Below, piece after piece: positions 30,257 through 39,684 of a stretch of DNA of 64,000 bases. Within the stretch, counting starts at the first letter, position 1. Each line of letters begins with the position of its first letter. The notes beneath the pieces were generated by a model. The model was not told the origin of the DNA. It was given only the letters and a program-made list of their open reading frames with translations, and made no database searches. Source of the stretch: Aeromonas piscicola. GTDB lineage: Bacteria; Pseudomonadota; Gammaproteobacteria; Enterobacterales; Aeromonadaceae. Made by a program: the position numbers and the translations under genes. The stretch is from the NCBI RefSeq assembly GCF_000820005.1, contig NZ_CDBL01000057.1, positions 88,387 through 152,386 on the forward strand, in the 5' to 3' direction.

Positions 30257-30577
30257 CCATAATGCCGAACGCTGCCCGCCATTCCTCTTGAGAGGGTGGC
30301 GATGGCTTCGGTCTGATGGCTGCAGGGCTGGCCCGTTACGCCGAGCACCTGTTCAACCGCTGACCATAATGCCGAACGTTGCCCACGATTCCTCTTGAGG
30401 CTGGTGGTGACTTCGGCTCGGTGACTACAGGGCTGGCCCGTTACGCCGAGCACCTGTTCAACCGCTGACCATAATGCCGAACGTTGCCCGCCATTCCTCT
30501 TGAGAGGGTGGCGATGACTTCGGTCTGATGGCTGCAGGGCTGGCCCGTTACGCCGAACGCCTGTTCAACCACTGATG
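30166..30577 (+). repeat. Array of four ~106-bp copies of the yegD 3' end
   Basis: Copy 1 (30166-30270) is the coding end of yegD plus 14 bases. Copies 2 (30271-30377), 3 (30378-30482) and 4 (30483-30577, shortened) follow head to tail. Copies 1 and 3 are 105 bp and share CGATTCCTCTTGAGG; copies 2 and 4 share a 107-bp form with GCCATTCCTCTTGAGAGGGT. The array thus looks like an A-B unit duplicated once. In copy 3 the yegD frame would read LPTIPLEAGGDFGSV to LFNR and stop; in copies 2 and 4 two extra bases break it. Another 186 bases to hslJ show nothing I can call. Confidence 0.92.
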
Positions 30578-30763
30578 CAGAGCGATATGGGTTCCTGTCG
30601 TCTTGTTGGCATCGAACATCTCCCGCCAGCCCGCAAGTGTTGCCATTTAACGACACCGGGCTGACCAGCAGGGCGACAGAAGCGGTCGGGGGCGGCCCCC
30701 CTCGCCCTGCCCCAAGGGCTGCGCAAGAGGTATGCTTGTCGCTCCCACTATTGGAGCCCTTCC

Positions 30764-31183
30764 ATGCCCAGATTCTTGCTACTGTTGCTCGCCCTGATCC
30801 TGCTCAGCGCCTGCAGCAGTACTCCCTCGTTCGTCCAGCAAGAGTTGCAGCACCATCACTGGGTGCTAGACAAGCTGGATGGCCAGGCCATCAAAGCCTC
30901 TCGCGACAACCCGCCCGATTTCGAGATTGGTGAACACTTCACCGTCAACGGTATCGCCGGCTGCAATCGCTACTTTGGCCAGGGACACCTCGAGGGTGAC
31001 AGATTCTGGGTCACCAGCCTGGGCAGCACAGAGATGGCCTGTCAGGCGCAACTCGCCACCATAGAGCAGGCCGTCATCACCACGCTGACCGACGGCGCCA
31101 CTCTGAGCGGCACCACCCAGACCCTGATCCTGGAAGGGAAAAGGCACCGTTTGGAGTACACCTTGCGCGACTGGGTGCACTAG
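30764..31183 (+). CDS. hslJ: META-domain lipoprotein HslJ
   Basis: A 139-residue outer-membrane lipoprotein precursor. The signal peptide ends in the lipobox LLSAC (Cys near 17), so it is lipid-anchored. The META domain is seen in HHWVLDKLDGQ, FTVNGIAGCNRYFGQ (near 60) and TEMACQAQLATIE. E. coli HslJ is heat-inducible and affects novobiocin tolerance. The two META cysteines (NGIAGC, TEMAC) are kept. Upstream is the yegD repeat region, so its promoter must lie in the 186 bases after the array. Confidence 0.88.
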   Translation: MPRFLLLLLALILLSACSSTPSFVQQELQHHHWVLDKLDGQAIKASRDNPPDFEIGEHFTVNGIAGCNRYFGQGHLEGDRFWVTSLGSTEMACQAQLATIEQAVITTLTDGATLSGTTQTLILEGKRHRLEYTLRDWVH

Positions 31184-31271
31184 CGCTCACAAACAGGCAT
31201 CACAAACAGGAACATGTGCCCCGCCTGTGGCACAATATGAGGCAGTGCTCGCAATGGAGGCTGTCTCAGCC

Positions 31272-32102
31272 ATGTCGATGGATCGTCTGTTTGACAAGAT
31301 CAAACAACTCCCCACTATCCCGCAGCTGCTGCATGAGTTGATGCAGAGCTTCAACGATGAAAACGCCCCTATCGACCAGATCGCGGCCAAGATCGCCATG
31401 GATCAGGTGATCAGCGTCAAGGTGCTGCGGATGGCCAACTCGGCCGCCCTGCGCCGCGGCAATGAGGTCACCTCCATCGAACAGGCGGTGATCCGCCTCG
31501 GTTTCAACCGGCTGCGCTCCGTGGTGGTCGCCTCCGGCATCATAGGCAGCTTCAAGGCCCCCCCCAGCTTCGACAAGAACAAGTTCTGGACCGAGACCTT
31601 CCAGGTCGCCACCATCGCCAAGACGCTGGCCCAGGAGGCCAAGGTGCTCGACCCCGAGACCGCCTTCACCTGCGCTCTGATCCACAACATTGGTGAGCTG
31701 CTCATCCAGAGCACCCTGCCGGAAGAGGCCGAGCTCATCAACATGGCGATCCAGAAGGGCAGCAGCCGGGTCGAGGCTCAGCGTGAGATGCTGGGCTACG
31801 ACTATGCCCAGCTCGGTGCCGAGCTGGCGCGGCGCTGGAACCTGTCGGAAGCTTTCGTCGATGCCATCTCCCAGCAGCTGGATCCCCTCTCCCACGATCC
31901 GGTCAGCAAGGAGGCGGTGCTGATCCGGCTCGCCGTCTTCATCTCCTTCGCCTGGAATGCGGGCGTGCCCGCCCAGGCCATCATAGCCCGCTTCCCCAAG
32001 CCGCTCGCCGATCAGCTGGGGCTGGATCCCAAGTCACTGGCAGGCCAGCTCGAAACGCTTCACGAACAGGGTAATGCCCTCGCCGACCTTCTGACTCAAT
32101 AA
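31272..32102 (+). CDS. HDOD-domain signalling protein
   Basis: A 276-residue cytoplasmic protein formed by one HDOD domain (about 10-215), a relative of HD phosphohydrolases that has lost catalysis. Typical features are LPTIPQLLHELMQSF (near 11), KVLRMANSAALRRG, IEQAVIRLGFNRLRSVVV and FTCALIHNIGELLI. HDOD proteins act in c-di-GMP, motility and regulatory networks without known enzymatic action. The ATG at 31272 is chosen since the domain begins shortly after. It ends 5 bases before malZ and may be transcribed with it. Confidence 0.87.
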   Translation: MSMDRLFDKIKQLPTIPQLLHELMQSFNDENAPIDQIAAKIAMDQVISVKVLRMANSAALRRGNEVTSIEQAVIRLGFNRLRSVVVASGIIGSFKAPPSFDKNKFWTETFQVATIAKTLAQEAKVLDPETAFTCALIHNIGELLIQSTLPEEAELINMAIQKGSSRVEAQREMLGYDYAQLGAELARRWNLSEAFVDAISQQLDPLSHDPVSKEAVLIRLAVFISFAWNAGVPAQAIIARFPKPLADQLGLDPKSLAGQLETLHEQGNALADLLTQ

Positions 32103-32107
32103 GCATC

Positions 32108-33937
32108 ATGACTCATCCATTTCTGTTTCATCCCCAGGTGGCGCCCTGGTTCAAAGAGAGCGCCGACACCCTGCACCTCACCCTGTTCAGCGCGCTGGAT
32201 GCCCCGATCCGCGAGGTGTGGCTGCGCCACGAGCCGGACAACGAGGAGTATCTGGTGCCCATGACGCCTGTCTCCACTAGGGACAGGTTGCAGGTGTGGC
32301 AGGCGACTCTGCCGCTGGCCAAAGGACAGGATATCCACCTCTACTGCTTCAAGTGCCTGACCGATGAGGAGCAGTGGTGGCTGCACGGCGCCGGCGTCAG
32401 CTCCGCCATGCCACCTCGGGAGCAGCACTTTCGCTTCAACAGCCTGCACCAGCCGCCGGCCTGGGTGCAGGATCAGGTGTTCTACCAGATCTTTCCCGAC
32501 CGCTTCTGCAACGGTGATCCGTCGCTCAGCGTCACACATCACGAATATGAGTACAGAGGCAAGGCGGTCATCAGCAAGGCGTGGGGCGAGCCAGTCAGCC
32601 GTCACGAAGAGGGGCACGGCGCCTGTGAATTTTACGGCGGGGATCTGGCGGGCATCGATGCCAAGCTGCATTACCTGCAATCCCTCGGGGTCACGGCCCT
32701 CTACCTCAACCCCATCTTCGATTCGCCGAGCAACCACAAGTACGATACCCAGGACTACTTCAAGGTGGATGCGCACCTCGGCAGCAACGCGCAGTTCGCC
32801 GAGCTGACCCGCAACCTGCACCAGCGCGGCATGAAGATCATTCTGGATGCAGTGGTCAACCATACCTCGACCCAGCACCCCTGGTTTTGCCCGCCACAGG
32901 GCGCCCAGAGCAACCCGGACTCGCCGTGGCGCAGCTTCTACACCTTTGACAACGAAGGGGACTACGTCAGCTGGAAGGGCATTCGCAGCCTGCCCAAGCT
33001 CGACTTTGCCAGCGAACAGGTGCAGGACGCCGTCTACCGGGCCGATGACGCCATACTGCGCTACTGGATGCGGGCGCCCTACCAGATCGACGGCTGGCGC
33101 TTTGACGTCATCCATATGCTGGGAGAGCGGGGCACCGCCGAGGGCAATCGCGGCCATGTGCGTGCCATTCGCGGCGCGGTGAAGCAGGAGAACCCGGATG
33201 CCTATGTGCTCGGCGAGCACTTCTTCGAGGCAAGCCAGTGGCTGCAGGGAGATCAGGAGGATGGCGCCATGAACTACTATGGTTTCGCCCACCCGATCCG
33301 CGCCTTCCTGGCCGGGCAGGACATCGCCTATCACCCCATCAGGATCAGCGCCGACGAGCTGGACAGCTGGCTCAAGCTGGCGCGGGCCCATATCCCGTTC
33401 AAGAACCAGCTGGCCCAGTTCAACCTGCTAGACAGCCACGACACCGCCCGCTTCCTGCATCTGCTGGGCGAAGACAAACAGCGCATGACCCTGGCTGCCA
33501 CCCTGCTGCTCACTTACATAGGCGTGCCGTCCATCTACTACGGTGACGAGGTGGGGCTCTCGGGTGGCAACGACCCGGATTGCCGTCGCTGCTTCCCCTG
33601 GGAGACCACTGCCTGGGATCACGTGCTGCACGATCACTACCGCCGACTGATCCAAATCCGCAAGCAGCGGCCTGCTCTGCGCCGTGGCGATATCCAGACC
33701 CTCTACGCCGGCCCGCACAGCTATGTGTTCGCCCGCACCCTGCAAAGCGATCAGGTGGTGGTGGCCTGCAACCGCCATCCGACCGAACCGCGCACCATCA
33801 ACCTGCCCCTGTGGCAGACCGCCAGCCCCGCCAGCCGCTTCACCGATGCCTTCAACGGCGACAAGTACGAAGTGGTGCAGGGACAGGTACAACTGACCAT
33901 ACCCGCCAACTCGGCCAGAGTGCTGCTCTCCAGCTGA
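32108..33937 (+). CDS. malZ: Maltodextrin glucosidase MalZ
   Basis: A 609-residue family 13 glycosidase that trims glucose from the reducing end of maltodextrins in the cytoplasm. An N-terminal beta domain (about 1-115) precedes the catalytic barrel. Conserved regions are DAVVNHTS (near 252), the nucleophile Asp in GWRFDVIHM (near 332), the acid Glu in VLGEHFFEA (near 366) and LLDSHDTARF (near 440). It starts 5 bases after the HDOD gene. No mal regulator or transporter is nearby. A terminator follows. Confidence 0.93.
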   Translation: MTHPFLFHPQVAPWFKESADTLHLTLFSALDAPIREVWLRHEPDNEEYLVPMTPVSTRDRLQVWQATLPLAKGQDIHLYCFKCLTDEEQWWLHGAGVSSAMPPREQHFRFNSLHQPPAWVQDQVFYQIFPDRFCNGDPSLSVTHHEYEYRGKAVISKAWGEPVSRHEEGHGACEFYGGDLAGIDAKLHYLQSLGVTALYLNPIFDSPSNHKYDTQDYFKVDAHLGSNAQFAELTRNLHQRGMKIILDAVVNHTSTQHPWFCPPQGAQSNPDSPWRSFYTFDNEGDYVSWKGIRSLPKLDFASEQVQDAVYRADDAILRYWMRAPYQIDGWRFDVIHMLGERGTAEGNRGHVRAIRGAVKQENPDAYVLGEHFFEASQWLQGDQEDGAMNYYGFAHPIRAFLAGQDIAYHPIRISADELDSWLKLARAHIPFKNQLAQFNLLDSHDTARFLHLLGEDKQRMTLAATLLLTYIGVPSIYYGDEVGLSGGNDPDCRRCFPWETTAWDHVLHDHYRRLIQIRKQRPALRRGDIQTLYAGPHSYVFARTLQSDQVVVACNRHPTEPRTINLPLWQTASPASRFTDAFNGDKYEVVQGQVQLTIPANSARVLLSS

Positions 33938-33960
33938 GCGGGCAGCTGCGCGCTGAAAAT

Positions 33961-33991
33961 AAAAAACCGGAGCGCAAGGCTCCGGTTTTTT
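33961..33991. terminator. Terminator between malZ and the PduO-like gene (bidirectional)
   Basis: AAAAAACCGGAG pairs with CTCCGGTTTTTT around a short loop, with A and T runs on the two sides. It serves two convergent genes. Confidence 0.85.
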
Positions 33992-34036
33992 ATTCCGTTC
34001 AATCCGTGATGGCGTCAGAGCCGTTGCCTGCCGCAA

Positions 34037-34576
34037 TCAGTAATTGATGCTGACGTAGGGCACTTCTTCTACCTGCCACAACTGCTTGAGGTAGACGGTC
34101 AGCACAAAGAAGAAGTTGGCCAGCAGGTTGGCGAAGCGATAGAGGATGGGATCGAAGCGGACACCGCTCTCCTCGAGGCGCACCAACAGCCGCACCACCT
34201 TCTTGCTGCCGCAGCGACACAGATGCAGGGTGGGAATGGGCTGGGGCCCCTGGGGCAGCACGAAACCCGTGACCCGGCCACGGCTCGCCTCGTTGTAGTG
34301 GTCATACCGCGTTTTCAGCCACGCCAGATCCTCTTCAAAAATACCGAGCTTGCCACGTACCGAGCCATTGAGGTTGTAGATAAGCCGCTGCAGGGCCCCC
34401 AGGTCGGCCACCATCTCGCGGGTCTCCTCTTCCGGAGGCAGCTGGGCGAGCACGGCCCCTACCTGACAGCAAAGCTCGTCGGTTGCTATCTCGTAATCAC
34501 ACTGGAACTGGGTTTCGAAGATAAAGGGGTAGCAGAGCTCGCGCTTGTCTCTTGGCTTCTTGGGATTCGGGTTCAT
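34037..34576 (-). CDS. Degenerate PduO/cobalamin adenosyltransferase-like protein
   Basis: A 179-residue helical protein that resembles the PduO-type ATP:cob(I)alamin adenosyltransferase family in its second half: FVLPQGPQPIPTLHLCRCGS (near 105), then LYRFANLLANFFFVLTVY (near 146), matching FVLPGG..ahlhlaRt and lnrLsDlLFvlaR. The N-terminal ATP-binding motif (T-R-x-G-D-x-G) is missing, and the R-x-x-x-R-R-A-E-R motif is changed to CRCGSKKVVRL. It is therefore unlikely to make adenosylcobalamin and may bind another ligand or a partner. Single gene with no B12 neighbours. Confidence 0.75.
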   Translation of the reverse strand: MNPNPKKPRDKRELCYPFIFETQFQCDYEIATDELCCQVGAVLAQLPPEEETREMVADLGALQRLIYNLNGSVRGKLGIFEEDLAWLKTRYDHYNEASRGRVTGFVLPQGPQPIPTLHLCRCGSKKVVRLLVRLEESGVRFDPILYRFANLLANFFFVLTVYLKQLWQVEEVPYVSINY

Positions 34577-34666
34577 GGGCTGACCGGATTGGGAAAAGAG
34601 CCAGTTTGCCAGCCCCCGGAGGAGCTGGCAAACGGCAGCTTATGGCTTGAACCGGGCGATGGCGGC

Positions 34667-35809
34667 TCAGACGCTCTTGCTGGCGGGCTCGGTCGCAGGC
34701 TGGAACTGGCCTATCATTCGCAGCGCCTCCAGCATCCGCTGGTTGAAGCTGGTAAAGCTGTTCACCTGAGCCGGTTCGTTCTGGCCGCGGGCCGCCAGCA
34801 CCGCAGGGGTCAGCGCCTGCTGCTGCGATTCCGGCAGCAGGGCATCCGCCTGTTGCTGCACCTGATCGAGCTTGGGCAGATAGTCCGCCAGCGGCTTGAG
34901 CATGTCCTGCAGCGAGTGGGCTCCCTGGTAGGTCTGGCTCAGCTTGAGGCTCTGCTTGAGCTTGAGGGAGTAGGAGGCGAGCTGGCTGTCATCCAGTTGC
35001 AGGTCACCCGCCTTCTTCAGCAGATCCTCGAAGTTGCCGGAGAAGAAATTCCCCGCCAGATCATCGATCCCCTTGACCAGCTTGCCGATGGAGTCCATCT
35101 CCTCACTGCTGAGATCCCCCTCCAGCGAGAAGCTGAAGCTCTGGCTCGACTTGAGGCTGAACTGGCTGCCGCTGTCGTCTTTCTGGGACTTGGTCTGCCA
35201 GCTGTCATTGAAACGCAGCACCACCTTGTCGCCATCTTTGGTCTGGATCTCCAGCGAGCCCTGCTGGCGACTAGCCATCTCGGCCTGCCCCATGTCGGTG
35301 GAAGAGACCTTGCCGAAGAACTCCTTCTCGAACTGATCGAGCCCCTTCTGGATCAGCTTGTAGCTCTGATCGATACCGGTCTTGATGTCTTCGTTATCGG
35401 TGGCCCAGTCGCCCAGCTGCTTCCTGGCGTCACCGAAGCCCTTGTCCACCCCCTTGCGGGCCTGCTCCATCATGCCGGTCAGGTCGTCGTCTGACTTGCC
35501 GTCCGCACGGGCGGCCCCCAGCCGGCCGGTGACGAACTGCAATACGTTGTCCGCCACCGACTGGAAGTCGAACAGGGTCTCCGGGGTTATCTCCTCGGGT
35601 TCTTGTGCCTTGGGGGCCTGATAACCCTGACCGTTGATCTCCAGCGCAAACTGCAACGCCTGCTGCACCAGCACCTGGGCCCACTTGGGCGGCTTGTGCA
35701 GGGAGACCTCCTCTGCGCTGCTGGTCTGCTTCTCTTGTGCCTGTTGGGGTGCCTTGGGCGAAACGCCCACTCCCTTGGGTTGGGCTGAGCCCACGCCGTC
35801 GATTTGCAT
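34667..35809 (-). CDS. DUF5610-domain protein
   Basis: A 380-residue hydrophilic protein without signal peptide or membrane helix. The part at about 70-150 ([25 protein letters not shown] to [15 protein letters not shown], seen as two short runs) matches the DUF5610 family of Vibrio and Aeromonas as I recall it. A middle beta-rich segment ([16 protein letters not shown]) and a C-terminal helical half ([15 protein letters not shown]) follow. The start MQIDGVG at 35809 is preferred to a 6-residue longer form. Function unknown. A second large protein of similar style (45319-46392) is in the window. Confidence 0.8.
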   Translation of the reverse strand: MQIDGVGSAQPKGVGVSPKAPQQAQEKQTSSAEEVSLHKPPKWAQVLVQQALQFALEINGQGYQAPKAQEPEEITPETLFDFQSVADNVLQFVTGRLGAARADGKSDDDLTGMMEQARKGVDKGFGDARKQLGDWATDNEDIKTGIDQSYKLIQKGLDQFEKEFFGKVSSTDMGQAEMASRQQGSLEIQTKDGDKVVLRFNDSWQTKSQKDDSGSQFSLKSSQSFSFSLEGDLSSEEMDSIGKLVKGIDDLAGNFFSGNFEDLLKKAGDLQLDDSQLASYSLKLKQSLKLSQTYQGAHSLQDMLKPLADYLPKLDQVQQQADALLPESQQQALTPAVLAARGQNEPAQVNSFTSFNQRMLEALRMIGQFQPATEPASKSV

Positions 35810-35980
35810 AATGTGTCCTCCCACCATGCCTGTAGATCAGGTATCGGCCTGACTGAACACTTCTTGACCACAAAATACTGGACAATCTGCAACGGCCTTT
35901 TAAAATCCACACCCTTTGGGTGGCCCGTTGCCTTCCCCCGATTTCGACCCGGCCCTGCCGGTGTGCATGTGAGGTATATC

Positions 35981-37114
35981 ATGACCCAAATCCAGCAAGC
36001 TGGCGCCGACTCCCAGGCCCTGCGGACTCCCGCCGACTACCAGGCCCAGCTCGACGAGAAGCGCGAGCGACTCACCCAGCTGTTTACCGGGTTCAATCCG
36101 CCCTCACTGGAGGTGCATGCCTCCCCCGCCGAGCATTACCGGATGCGCGCCGAGTTCCGCATCTGGCACGAGGGAGATGACCTCTTCCACTGCATGTATG
36201 CCCAGGCCACCAAGGAGATCATCCGGGTCGATGCGTTTCCCACCGCCAGCCTTTTGATCAACCAGCTGATGCCGGTGCTGCTGGCAGGGCTGCGCCCGCA
36301 CTTTGTGCTGCGTCGCAAGCTGTTCCAGATCGATTACCTCTCGACCCAATCCGGCCAGATCATCGTGAGCCTGCTCTACCATCGCAAACTCGAAGCCGAG
36401 TGGCAGCAAGCCGCCGAGACGCTGCAAGCCGATCTGCGGGCTCAGGGGTTCGACCTGCGGCTGATTGGCCGCGCCCACAAGCAGAAGATCTGTCTGGGCG
36501 ATGACTTCGTCATCGAGCAGCTCAACGTGGCCGGCCGCCAGCTCACCTACAAGCAGGTGGAGAACAGCTTCACCCAGCCCAACGCGGCCATCAATGAGCA
36601 GATGCTGGGCTGGGCGCTGGATGTGACCAAGGGGAGCGAAGGAGACTTGCTGGAGCTCTACTGCGGCAACGGCAACTTCTCCATCGCGCTGGCCCAGAAT
36701 TTTCGCAAGGTACTGGCCACCGAGATCGCCAAGCCGAGCGTCGACTCAGCCCAGTTCAACATCGCCGCCAACGGTGTCGACAACCTGATCATACTGCGCA
36801 TGTCGGCCGAGGAGTTCACCATGGCGATGCGCGGCGAGCGGGAGTTCAACCGCCTCAAGGGGGTCGATCTCAAGAGTTATCAGTGCAACACCATCTTCGT
36901 CGACCCGCCCCGCGCAGGTCTCGACGATGCCACGGTCAAACTGGTGCAGGAGTACGACAACATCCTCTACATCTCCTGCAACCCGGAGACACTGCAGGCC
37001 AACATGGCGGTGCTGGGCGAGACCCACGAAGTCGCCCGCTTTGCTCTGTTTGACCAGTTTCCCTGGACCCATCACATGGAAGCCGGGGTCTATCTGAAGC
37101 GCAAGGCTGGCTGA
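35981..37114 (+). CDS. trmA: tRNA (uracil-5-)-methyltransferase TrmA
   Basis: A 377-residue SAM enzyme that makes ribothymidine at position 54 of tRNA. The SAM site is [19 protein letters not shown] (near 224), and [11 protein letters not shown] (near 305) and ISCNPETL (near 332) form the active site, with the catalytic Cys in SCNP. The [20 protein letters not shown] segment (near 50) is TrmA-specific and separates it from RlmC/RlmD. The ATG at 35981 is chosen at a GAGGTATATC leader; the open frame upstream has no similarity. Confidence 0.96.
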   Translation: MTQIQQAGADSQALRTPADYQAQLDEKRERLTQLFTGFNPPSLEVHASPAEHYRMRAEFRIWHEGDDLFHCMYAQATKEIIRVDAFPTASLLINQLMPVLLAGLRPHFVLRRKLFQIDYLSTQSGQIIVSLLYHRKLEAEWQQAAETLQADLRAQGFDLRLIGRAHKQKICLGDDFVIEQLNVAGRQLTYKQVENSFTQPNAAINEQMLGWALDVTKGSEGDLLELYCGNGNFSIALAQNFRKVLATEIAKPSVDSAQFNIAANGVDNLIILRMSAEEFTMAMRGEREFNRLKGVDLKSYQCNTIFVDPPRAGLDDATVKLVQEYDNILYISCNPETLQANMAVLGETHEVARFALFDQFPWTHHMEAGVYLKRKAG

Positions 37115-37252
37115 TTTCGAGCCGTCTGCACGACCAGTATGACGACAGGGCATGCGGGCCCTGTTTGATTATTTATCCCAGTGCACGCCGGGCTGGGAGC
37201 CGTTATGCTGGCGGCACGCGCATCCGCGCCACAGCCTGGGTGTCATGCCACA

Positions 37253-37960
37253 ATGCAACGCATTCTTTTTGTTGAAGATGATCCCGAAATAGGCCAGCTC
37301 ATCAGCAGCTGGCTTGCCCGCCACGACATGGAGGTGCTGCTGGAACCCAGAGGCGACCTGGCACTGGCCAGAGCCTTGGCCGAGCAACCCGACCTGGTGC
37401 TGCTCGACATCATGCTGCCGGGGCAAGATGGCCTCTCCCTGTGCCGGGATCTGCGCCCGCGCTTCAAGGGCCCCATCGTCATGCTCACCTCCCTCGACAG
37501 CGACATGAACCAGATCCTCAGCCTGGAGCTGGGTGCCAACGACTACATCCTCAAGACAACGCCGCCCCCCGTGCTGCTGGCCCGGCTGCGGGTCCAGTTC
37601 CGCCAGCAGGGGCAGGCGCCACAACCGGCCGCCCTCAGCACGCCCCCCCAGCGCCTGCAGTTCGGCCGCCTGCGGATCGATGGCCCGGGGCGGGACGTGC
37701 GGCTCGATGGCAACAGCATCCCGCTCTCCACCGCCGATTTCGATCTCTTGTGGGAGCTGGCCTGCCACGCGGGCCAGATCCTGGGACGGGAGGCGCTGTT
37801 TCGCAGCCTGCGGGGCCGCGACTACGACGGCCAGGACCGCAGCATGGATGTGGCCATCTCCCGCCTGCGCCGCAAGCTTGGGGATGACAGCAACAACCCG
37901 ACCCGCATCAAGACGGTGCGCCAGAAGGGTTATCTGCTGGTACCCCATGCCTGGGAATGA
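37253..37960 (+). CDS. rstA: Response regulator RstA
   Basis: A 235-residue OmpR-type regulator. The receiver domain opens RILFVEDDPEIGQL, with the phosphate acceptor Asp in DLVLLDIMLPGQDGLS (near 51) and the Lys in NDYILKTTPPPVLLARLR; the triple Thr/Pro after the Lys is RstA-like. The C-terminal winged helix (about 140-232) carries RSLRGRDYDGQDRSMDVAIS and RRKLGD. It pairs with rstB 85 bases downstream. In enterobacteria RstA is switched on by PhoP under low Mg2+ or acid and activates asr; an asr-like gene lies just past rstB here. Confidence 0.92.
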   Translation: MQRILFVEDDPEIGQLISSWLARHDMEVLLEPRGDLALARALAEQPDLVLLDIMLPGQDGLSLCRDLRPRFKGPIVMLTSLDSDMNQILSLELGANDYILKTTPPPVLLARLRVQFRQQGQAPQPAALSTPPQRLQFGRLRIDGPGRDVRLDGNSIPLSTADFDLLWELACHAGQILGREALFRSLRGRDYDGQDRSMDVAISRLRRKLGDDSNNPTRIKTVRQKGYLLVPHAWE

Positions 37961-38045
37961 CGTTGATGCTCACTTCTCCCCTTGCGGGGGATGAGGGGAC
38001 AACAACGCAACACCCGGACGCAATCCAGGAAAGAGGAAAGATCCC

Positions 38046-39371
38046 ATGCGCCGCCTGTTTATCCAGTTCTACCTGCTGCTGATCGGCTGTTTCACCCTGG
38101 CCATACTGCTGGTCGGCATCGTCTATCAGGTCAGCGCCGAGCGGGCGGGTGACCGCTATCTGGAGCGGATGATGCAAGGCTCCCTCGGCCTGCTCACCGG
38201 CGAGCTGGCCCGCCTGCCGCCGGAACACTGGCCCGCGCGCATGGCGGAGCAGAGCCGCCAGCTCACCCTGCCGCTGCAGATCGGCGCCCTCGCCAACCAG
38301 CCGCTGGCCAAGGAGGATCAGGCCTTTCTCGAGGCAGGCAACATAGTCATAGTCGAGGAGGATGACACCTTCCTGCAGCGCATCCCGGGCACCGACCAGG
38401 TGCTGATCGTCGGCCCCGTGCCCTATCTCTCCTATCTGCACGAGCTGCACTGGGTGGATGTGGGGCTGCTGCTGGCCATAGGTCTCTCGCTGGGTCTACC
38501 CATACTGCTCTGGCTGCGCCCGCACTGGCGCGGCCTGCAACGGCTCGAACAGACGGCCCGCCGGGTCGGCGACGGGGATCTCTCCAGCCGCACCGGCCTG
38601 CCCGCCGGCAGCAGCCTGGGCCGGGTGGGACGCACCTTCGATCAGATGACGGAACAGCTGCAGGCCATGCTGGCCAGTCGCAAGCAGCTGACCGACGCCA
38701 TCGCCCACGAGCTGCGCACCCCCCTGGTGCGATTGCGCTACCGGCTCGCCATGCTGGACCCGCAGCCATCGGCAGAGGAACAACAGGGGCTGGAGCGCGA
38801 CCTGGGGGCACTGGACGCCCTCATCGAGGAGATGCTCACCTACGCTAGGCTGGATCGTCCCGAGCTGCCGCTGCAATGCAGCGAGCTGGAGCTGGCCGGC
38901 TGGGCCGGCAGCCGTCTCCCGGACTGGCAGGCGCTGCGGCCACAAACCCGGCTCGAATTCAGTCACCCCGCCAATCCTCTGCCCTGGCGCGGCGATACCC
39001 GATTGCTGGACCGGGCGCTGGAGAACCTCATCGGCAATGCCCTGCGCCACGCCACCAGCCGGGTGACCCTCGCCATGAGCCAGCAGCAGGATCACTATTT
39101 GCTGGAGGTGGCCGACGACGGCCCCGGCATAGATCCGGCGCTGGCACCCCAGATCTTCGAACCCTTCGTGCGGCTGGATCAGAGCCGGGATCGCCGTACC
39201 GGCGGCGCCGGCCTCGGCCTCGCCATAGTGCGCAGCATAGCCCGCCACCACGGCGGCGAGGTGCAGTTGCTGCCCAGCGCAGTCGGCGCCCGCTTCTGCC
39301 TGAAGCTGCCCGTACATTTGGATACAAACCGTCACCAGCCACTCACTGAACCGCCAGCGGAACGGCCCTAG
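38046..39371 (+). CDS. rstB: Sensor histidine kinase RstB
   Basis: A 441-residue inner-membrane kinase. The first membrane helix is at about 7-27 (FYLLLIGCFTLAILLVGIVY), a periplasmic domain of about 105 residues follows, and the second helix is near 140-158 (LLLAIGLSLGLPILLWL). A HAMP domain leads to the H-box AIAHELRTPLVRLRYRL (near 218), the N-box LIGNALRH and G-boxes DDGPGID and GGAGLGLAIVRS. The partner is RstA. The input signal is not visible. Confidence 0.93.
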   Translation: MRRLFIQFYLLLIGCFTLAILLVGIVYQVSAERAGDRYLERMMQGSLGLLTGELARLPPEHWPARMAEQSRQLTLPLQIGALANQPLAKEDQAFLEAGNIVIVEEDDTFLQRIPGTDQVLIVGPVPYLSYLHELHWVDVGLLLAIGLSLGLPILLWLRPHWRGLQRLEQTARRVGDGDLSSRTGLPAGSSLGRVGRTFDQMTEQLQAMLASRKQLTDAIAHELRTPLVRLRYRLAMLDPQPSAEEQQGLERDLGALDALIEEMLTYARLDRPELPLQCSELELAGWAGSRLPDWQALRPQTRLEFSHPANPLPWRGDTRLLDRALENLIGNALRHATSRVTLAMSQQQDHYLLEVADDGPGIDPALAPQIFEPFVRLDQSRDRRTGGAGLGLAIVRSIARHHGGEVQLLPSAVGARFCLKLPVHLDTNRHQPLTEPPAERP

Positions 39372-39425
39372 GATGAAGTCATGGAGAAACGCTCCATGTC
39401 ATCAACCCGAATGAGGAACTGGAAT

Positions 39426-39608
39426 ATGAACAAGCTGATCCCCCTGAGCCTGGCCGCTGTCTTCGCCCTGACCTCCGGCTTCACCATGGCAGCCACCCCC
39501 ACCAAGGCCGCCGCTCCCCAGGCGACCCAGACCAAGGTGGTGAAAAAGCATCACAAGGCCACTCATGCCAAGGCACCGGCCGTCAAGGTCGCTCCCAAGA
39601 CCAAATAA
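39426..39608 (+). CDS. asr: Small exported Lys/Ala-rich protein, Asr-like
   Basis: A 60-residue precursor: a signal peptide (about 1-22, ending SGFTMA) and a short mature part of repeated Ala/Lys/His/Thr (TKVVKKHHKATHAKAPAVKV). This is the composition of the acid-shock protein Asr, shorter than the ~102-residue E. coli form. The ribosome site is GAGGAACTGGAAT. It sits 54 bases after rstB, and in E. coli RstA activates asr, so co-regulation is likely. It probably helps buffer or shield the periplasm at low pH. The symbol is inferred from composition and context. Confidence 0.75.
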   Translation: MNKLIPLSLAAVFALTSGFTMAATPTKAAAPQATQTKVVKKHHKATHAKAPAVKVAPKTK

Positions 39609-39631
39609 CGATGTATCAAGCTTTCCGTAAT

Positions 39632-39658
39632 GAAAAGGGGCCCCCAGGGGCCCCTTCT
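39632..39658. terminator. Terminator between asr-like gene and malic enzyme gene
   Basis: AAGGGGCCCC and GGGGCCCCTT form a strong stem almost without a loop, with short A/T flanks. It separates convergent genes. Confidence 0.7.
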
Positions 39659-39684
39659 GTCGTGGTCGGCATGGTGCCGCCGGT

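Noticed and set aside
30166..30577. A CRISPR or REP array
   Set aside because: Units are ~106 bp, contiguous and derived from the yegD coding end; there are no unique spacers and no REP-type palindromes.
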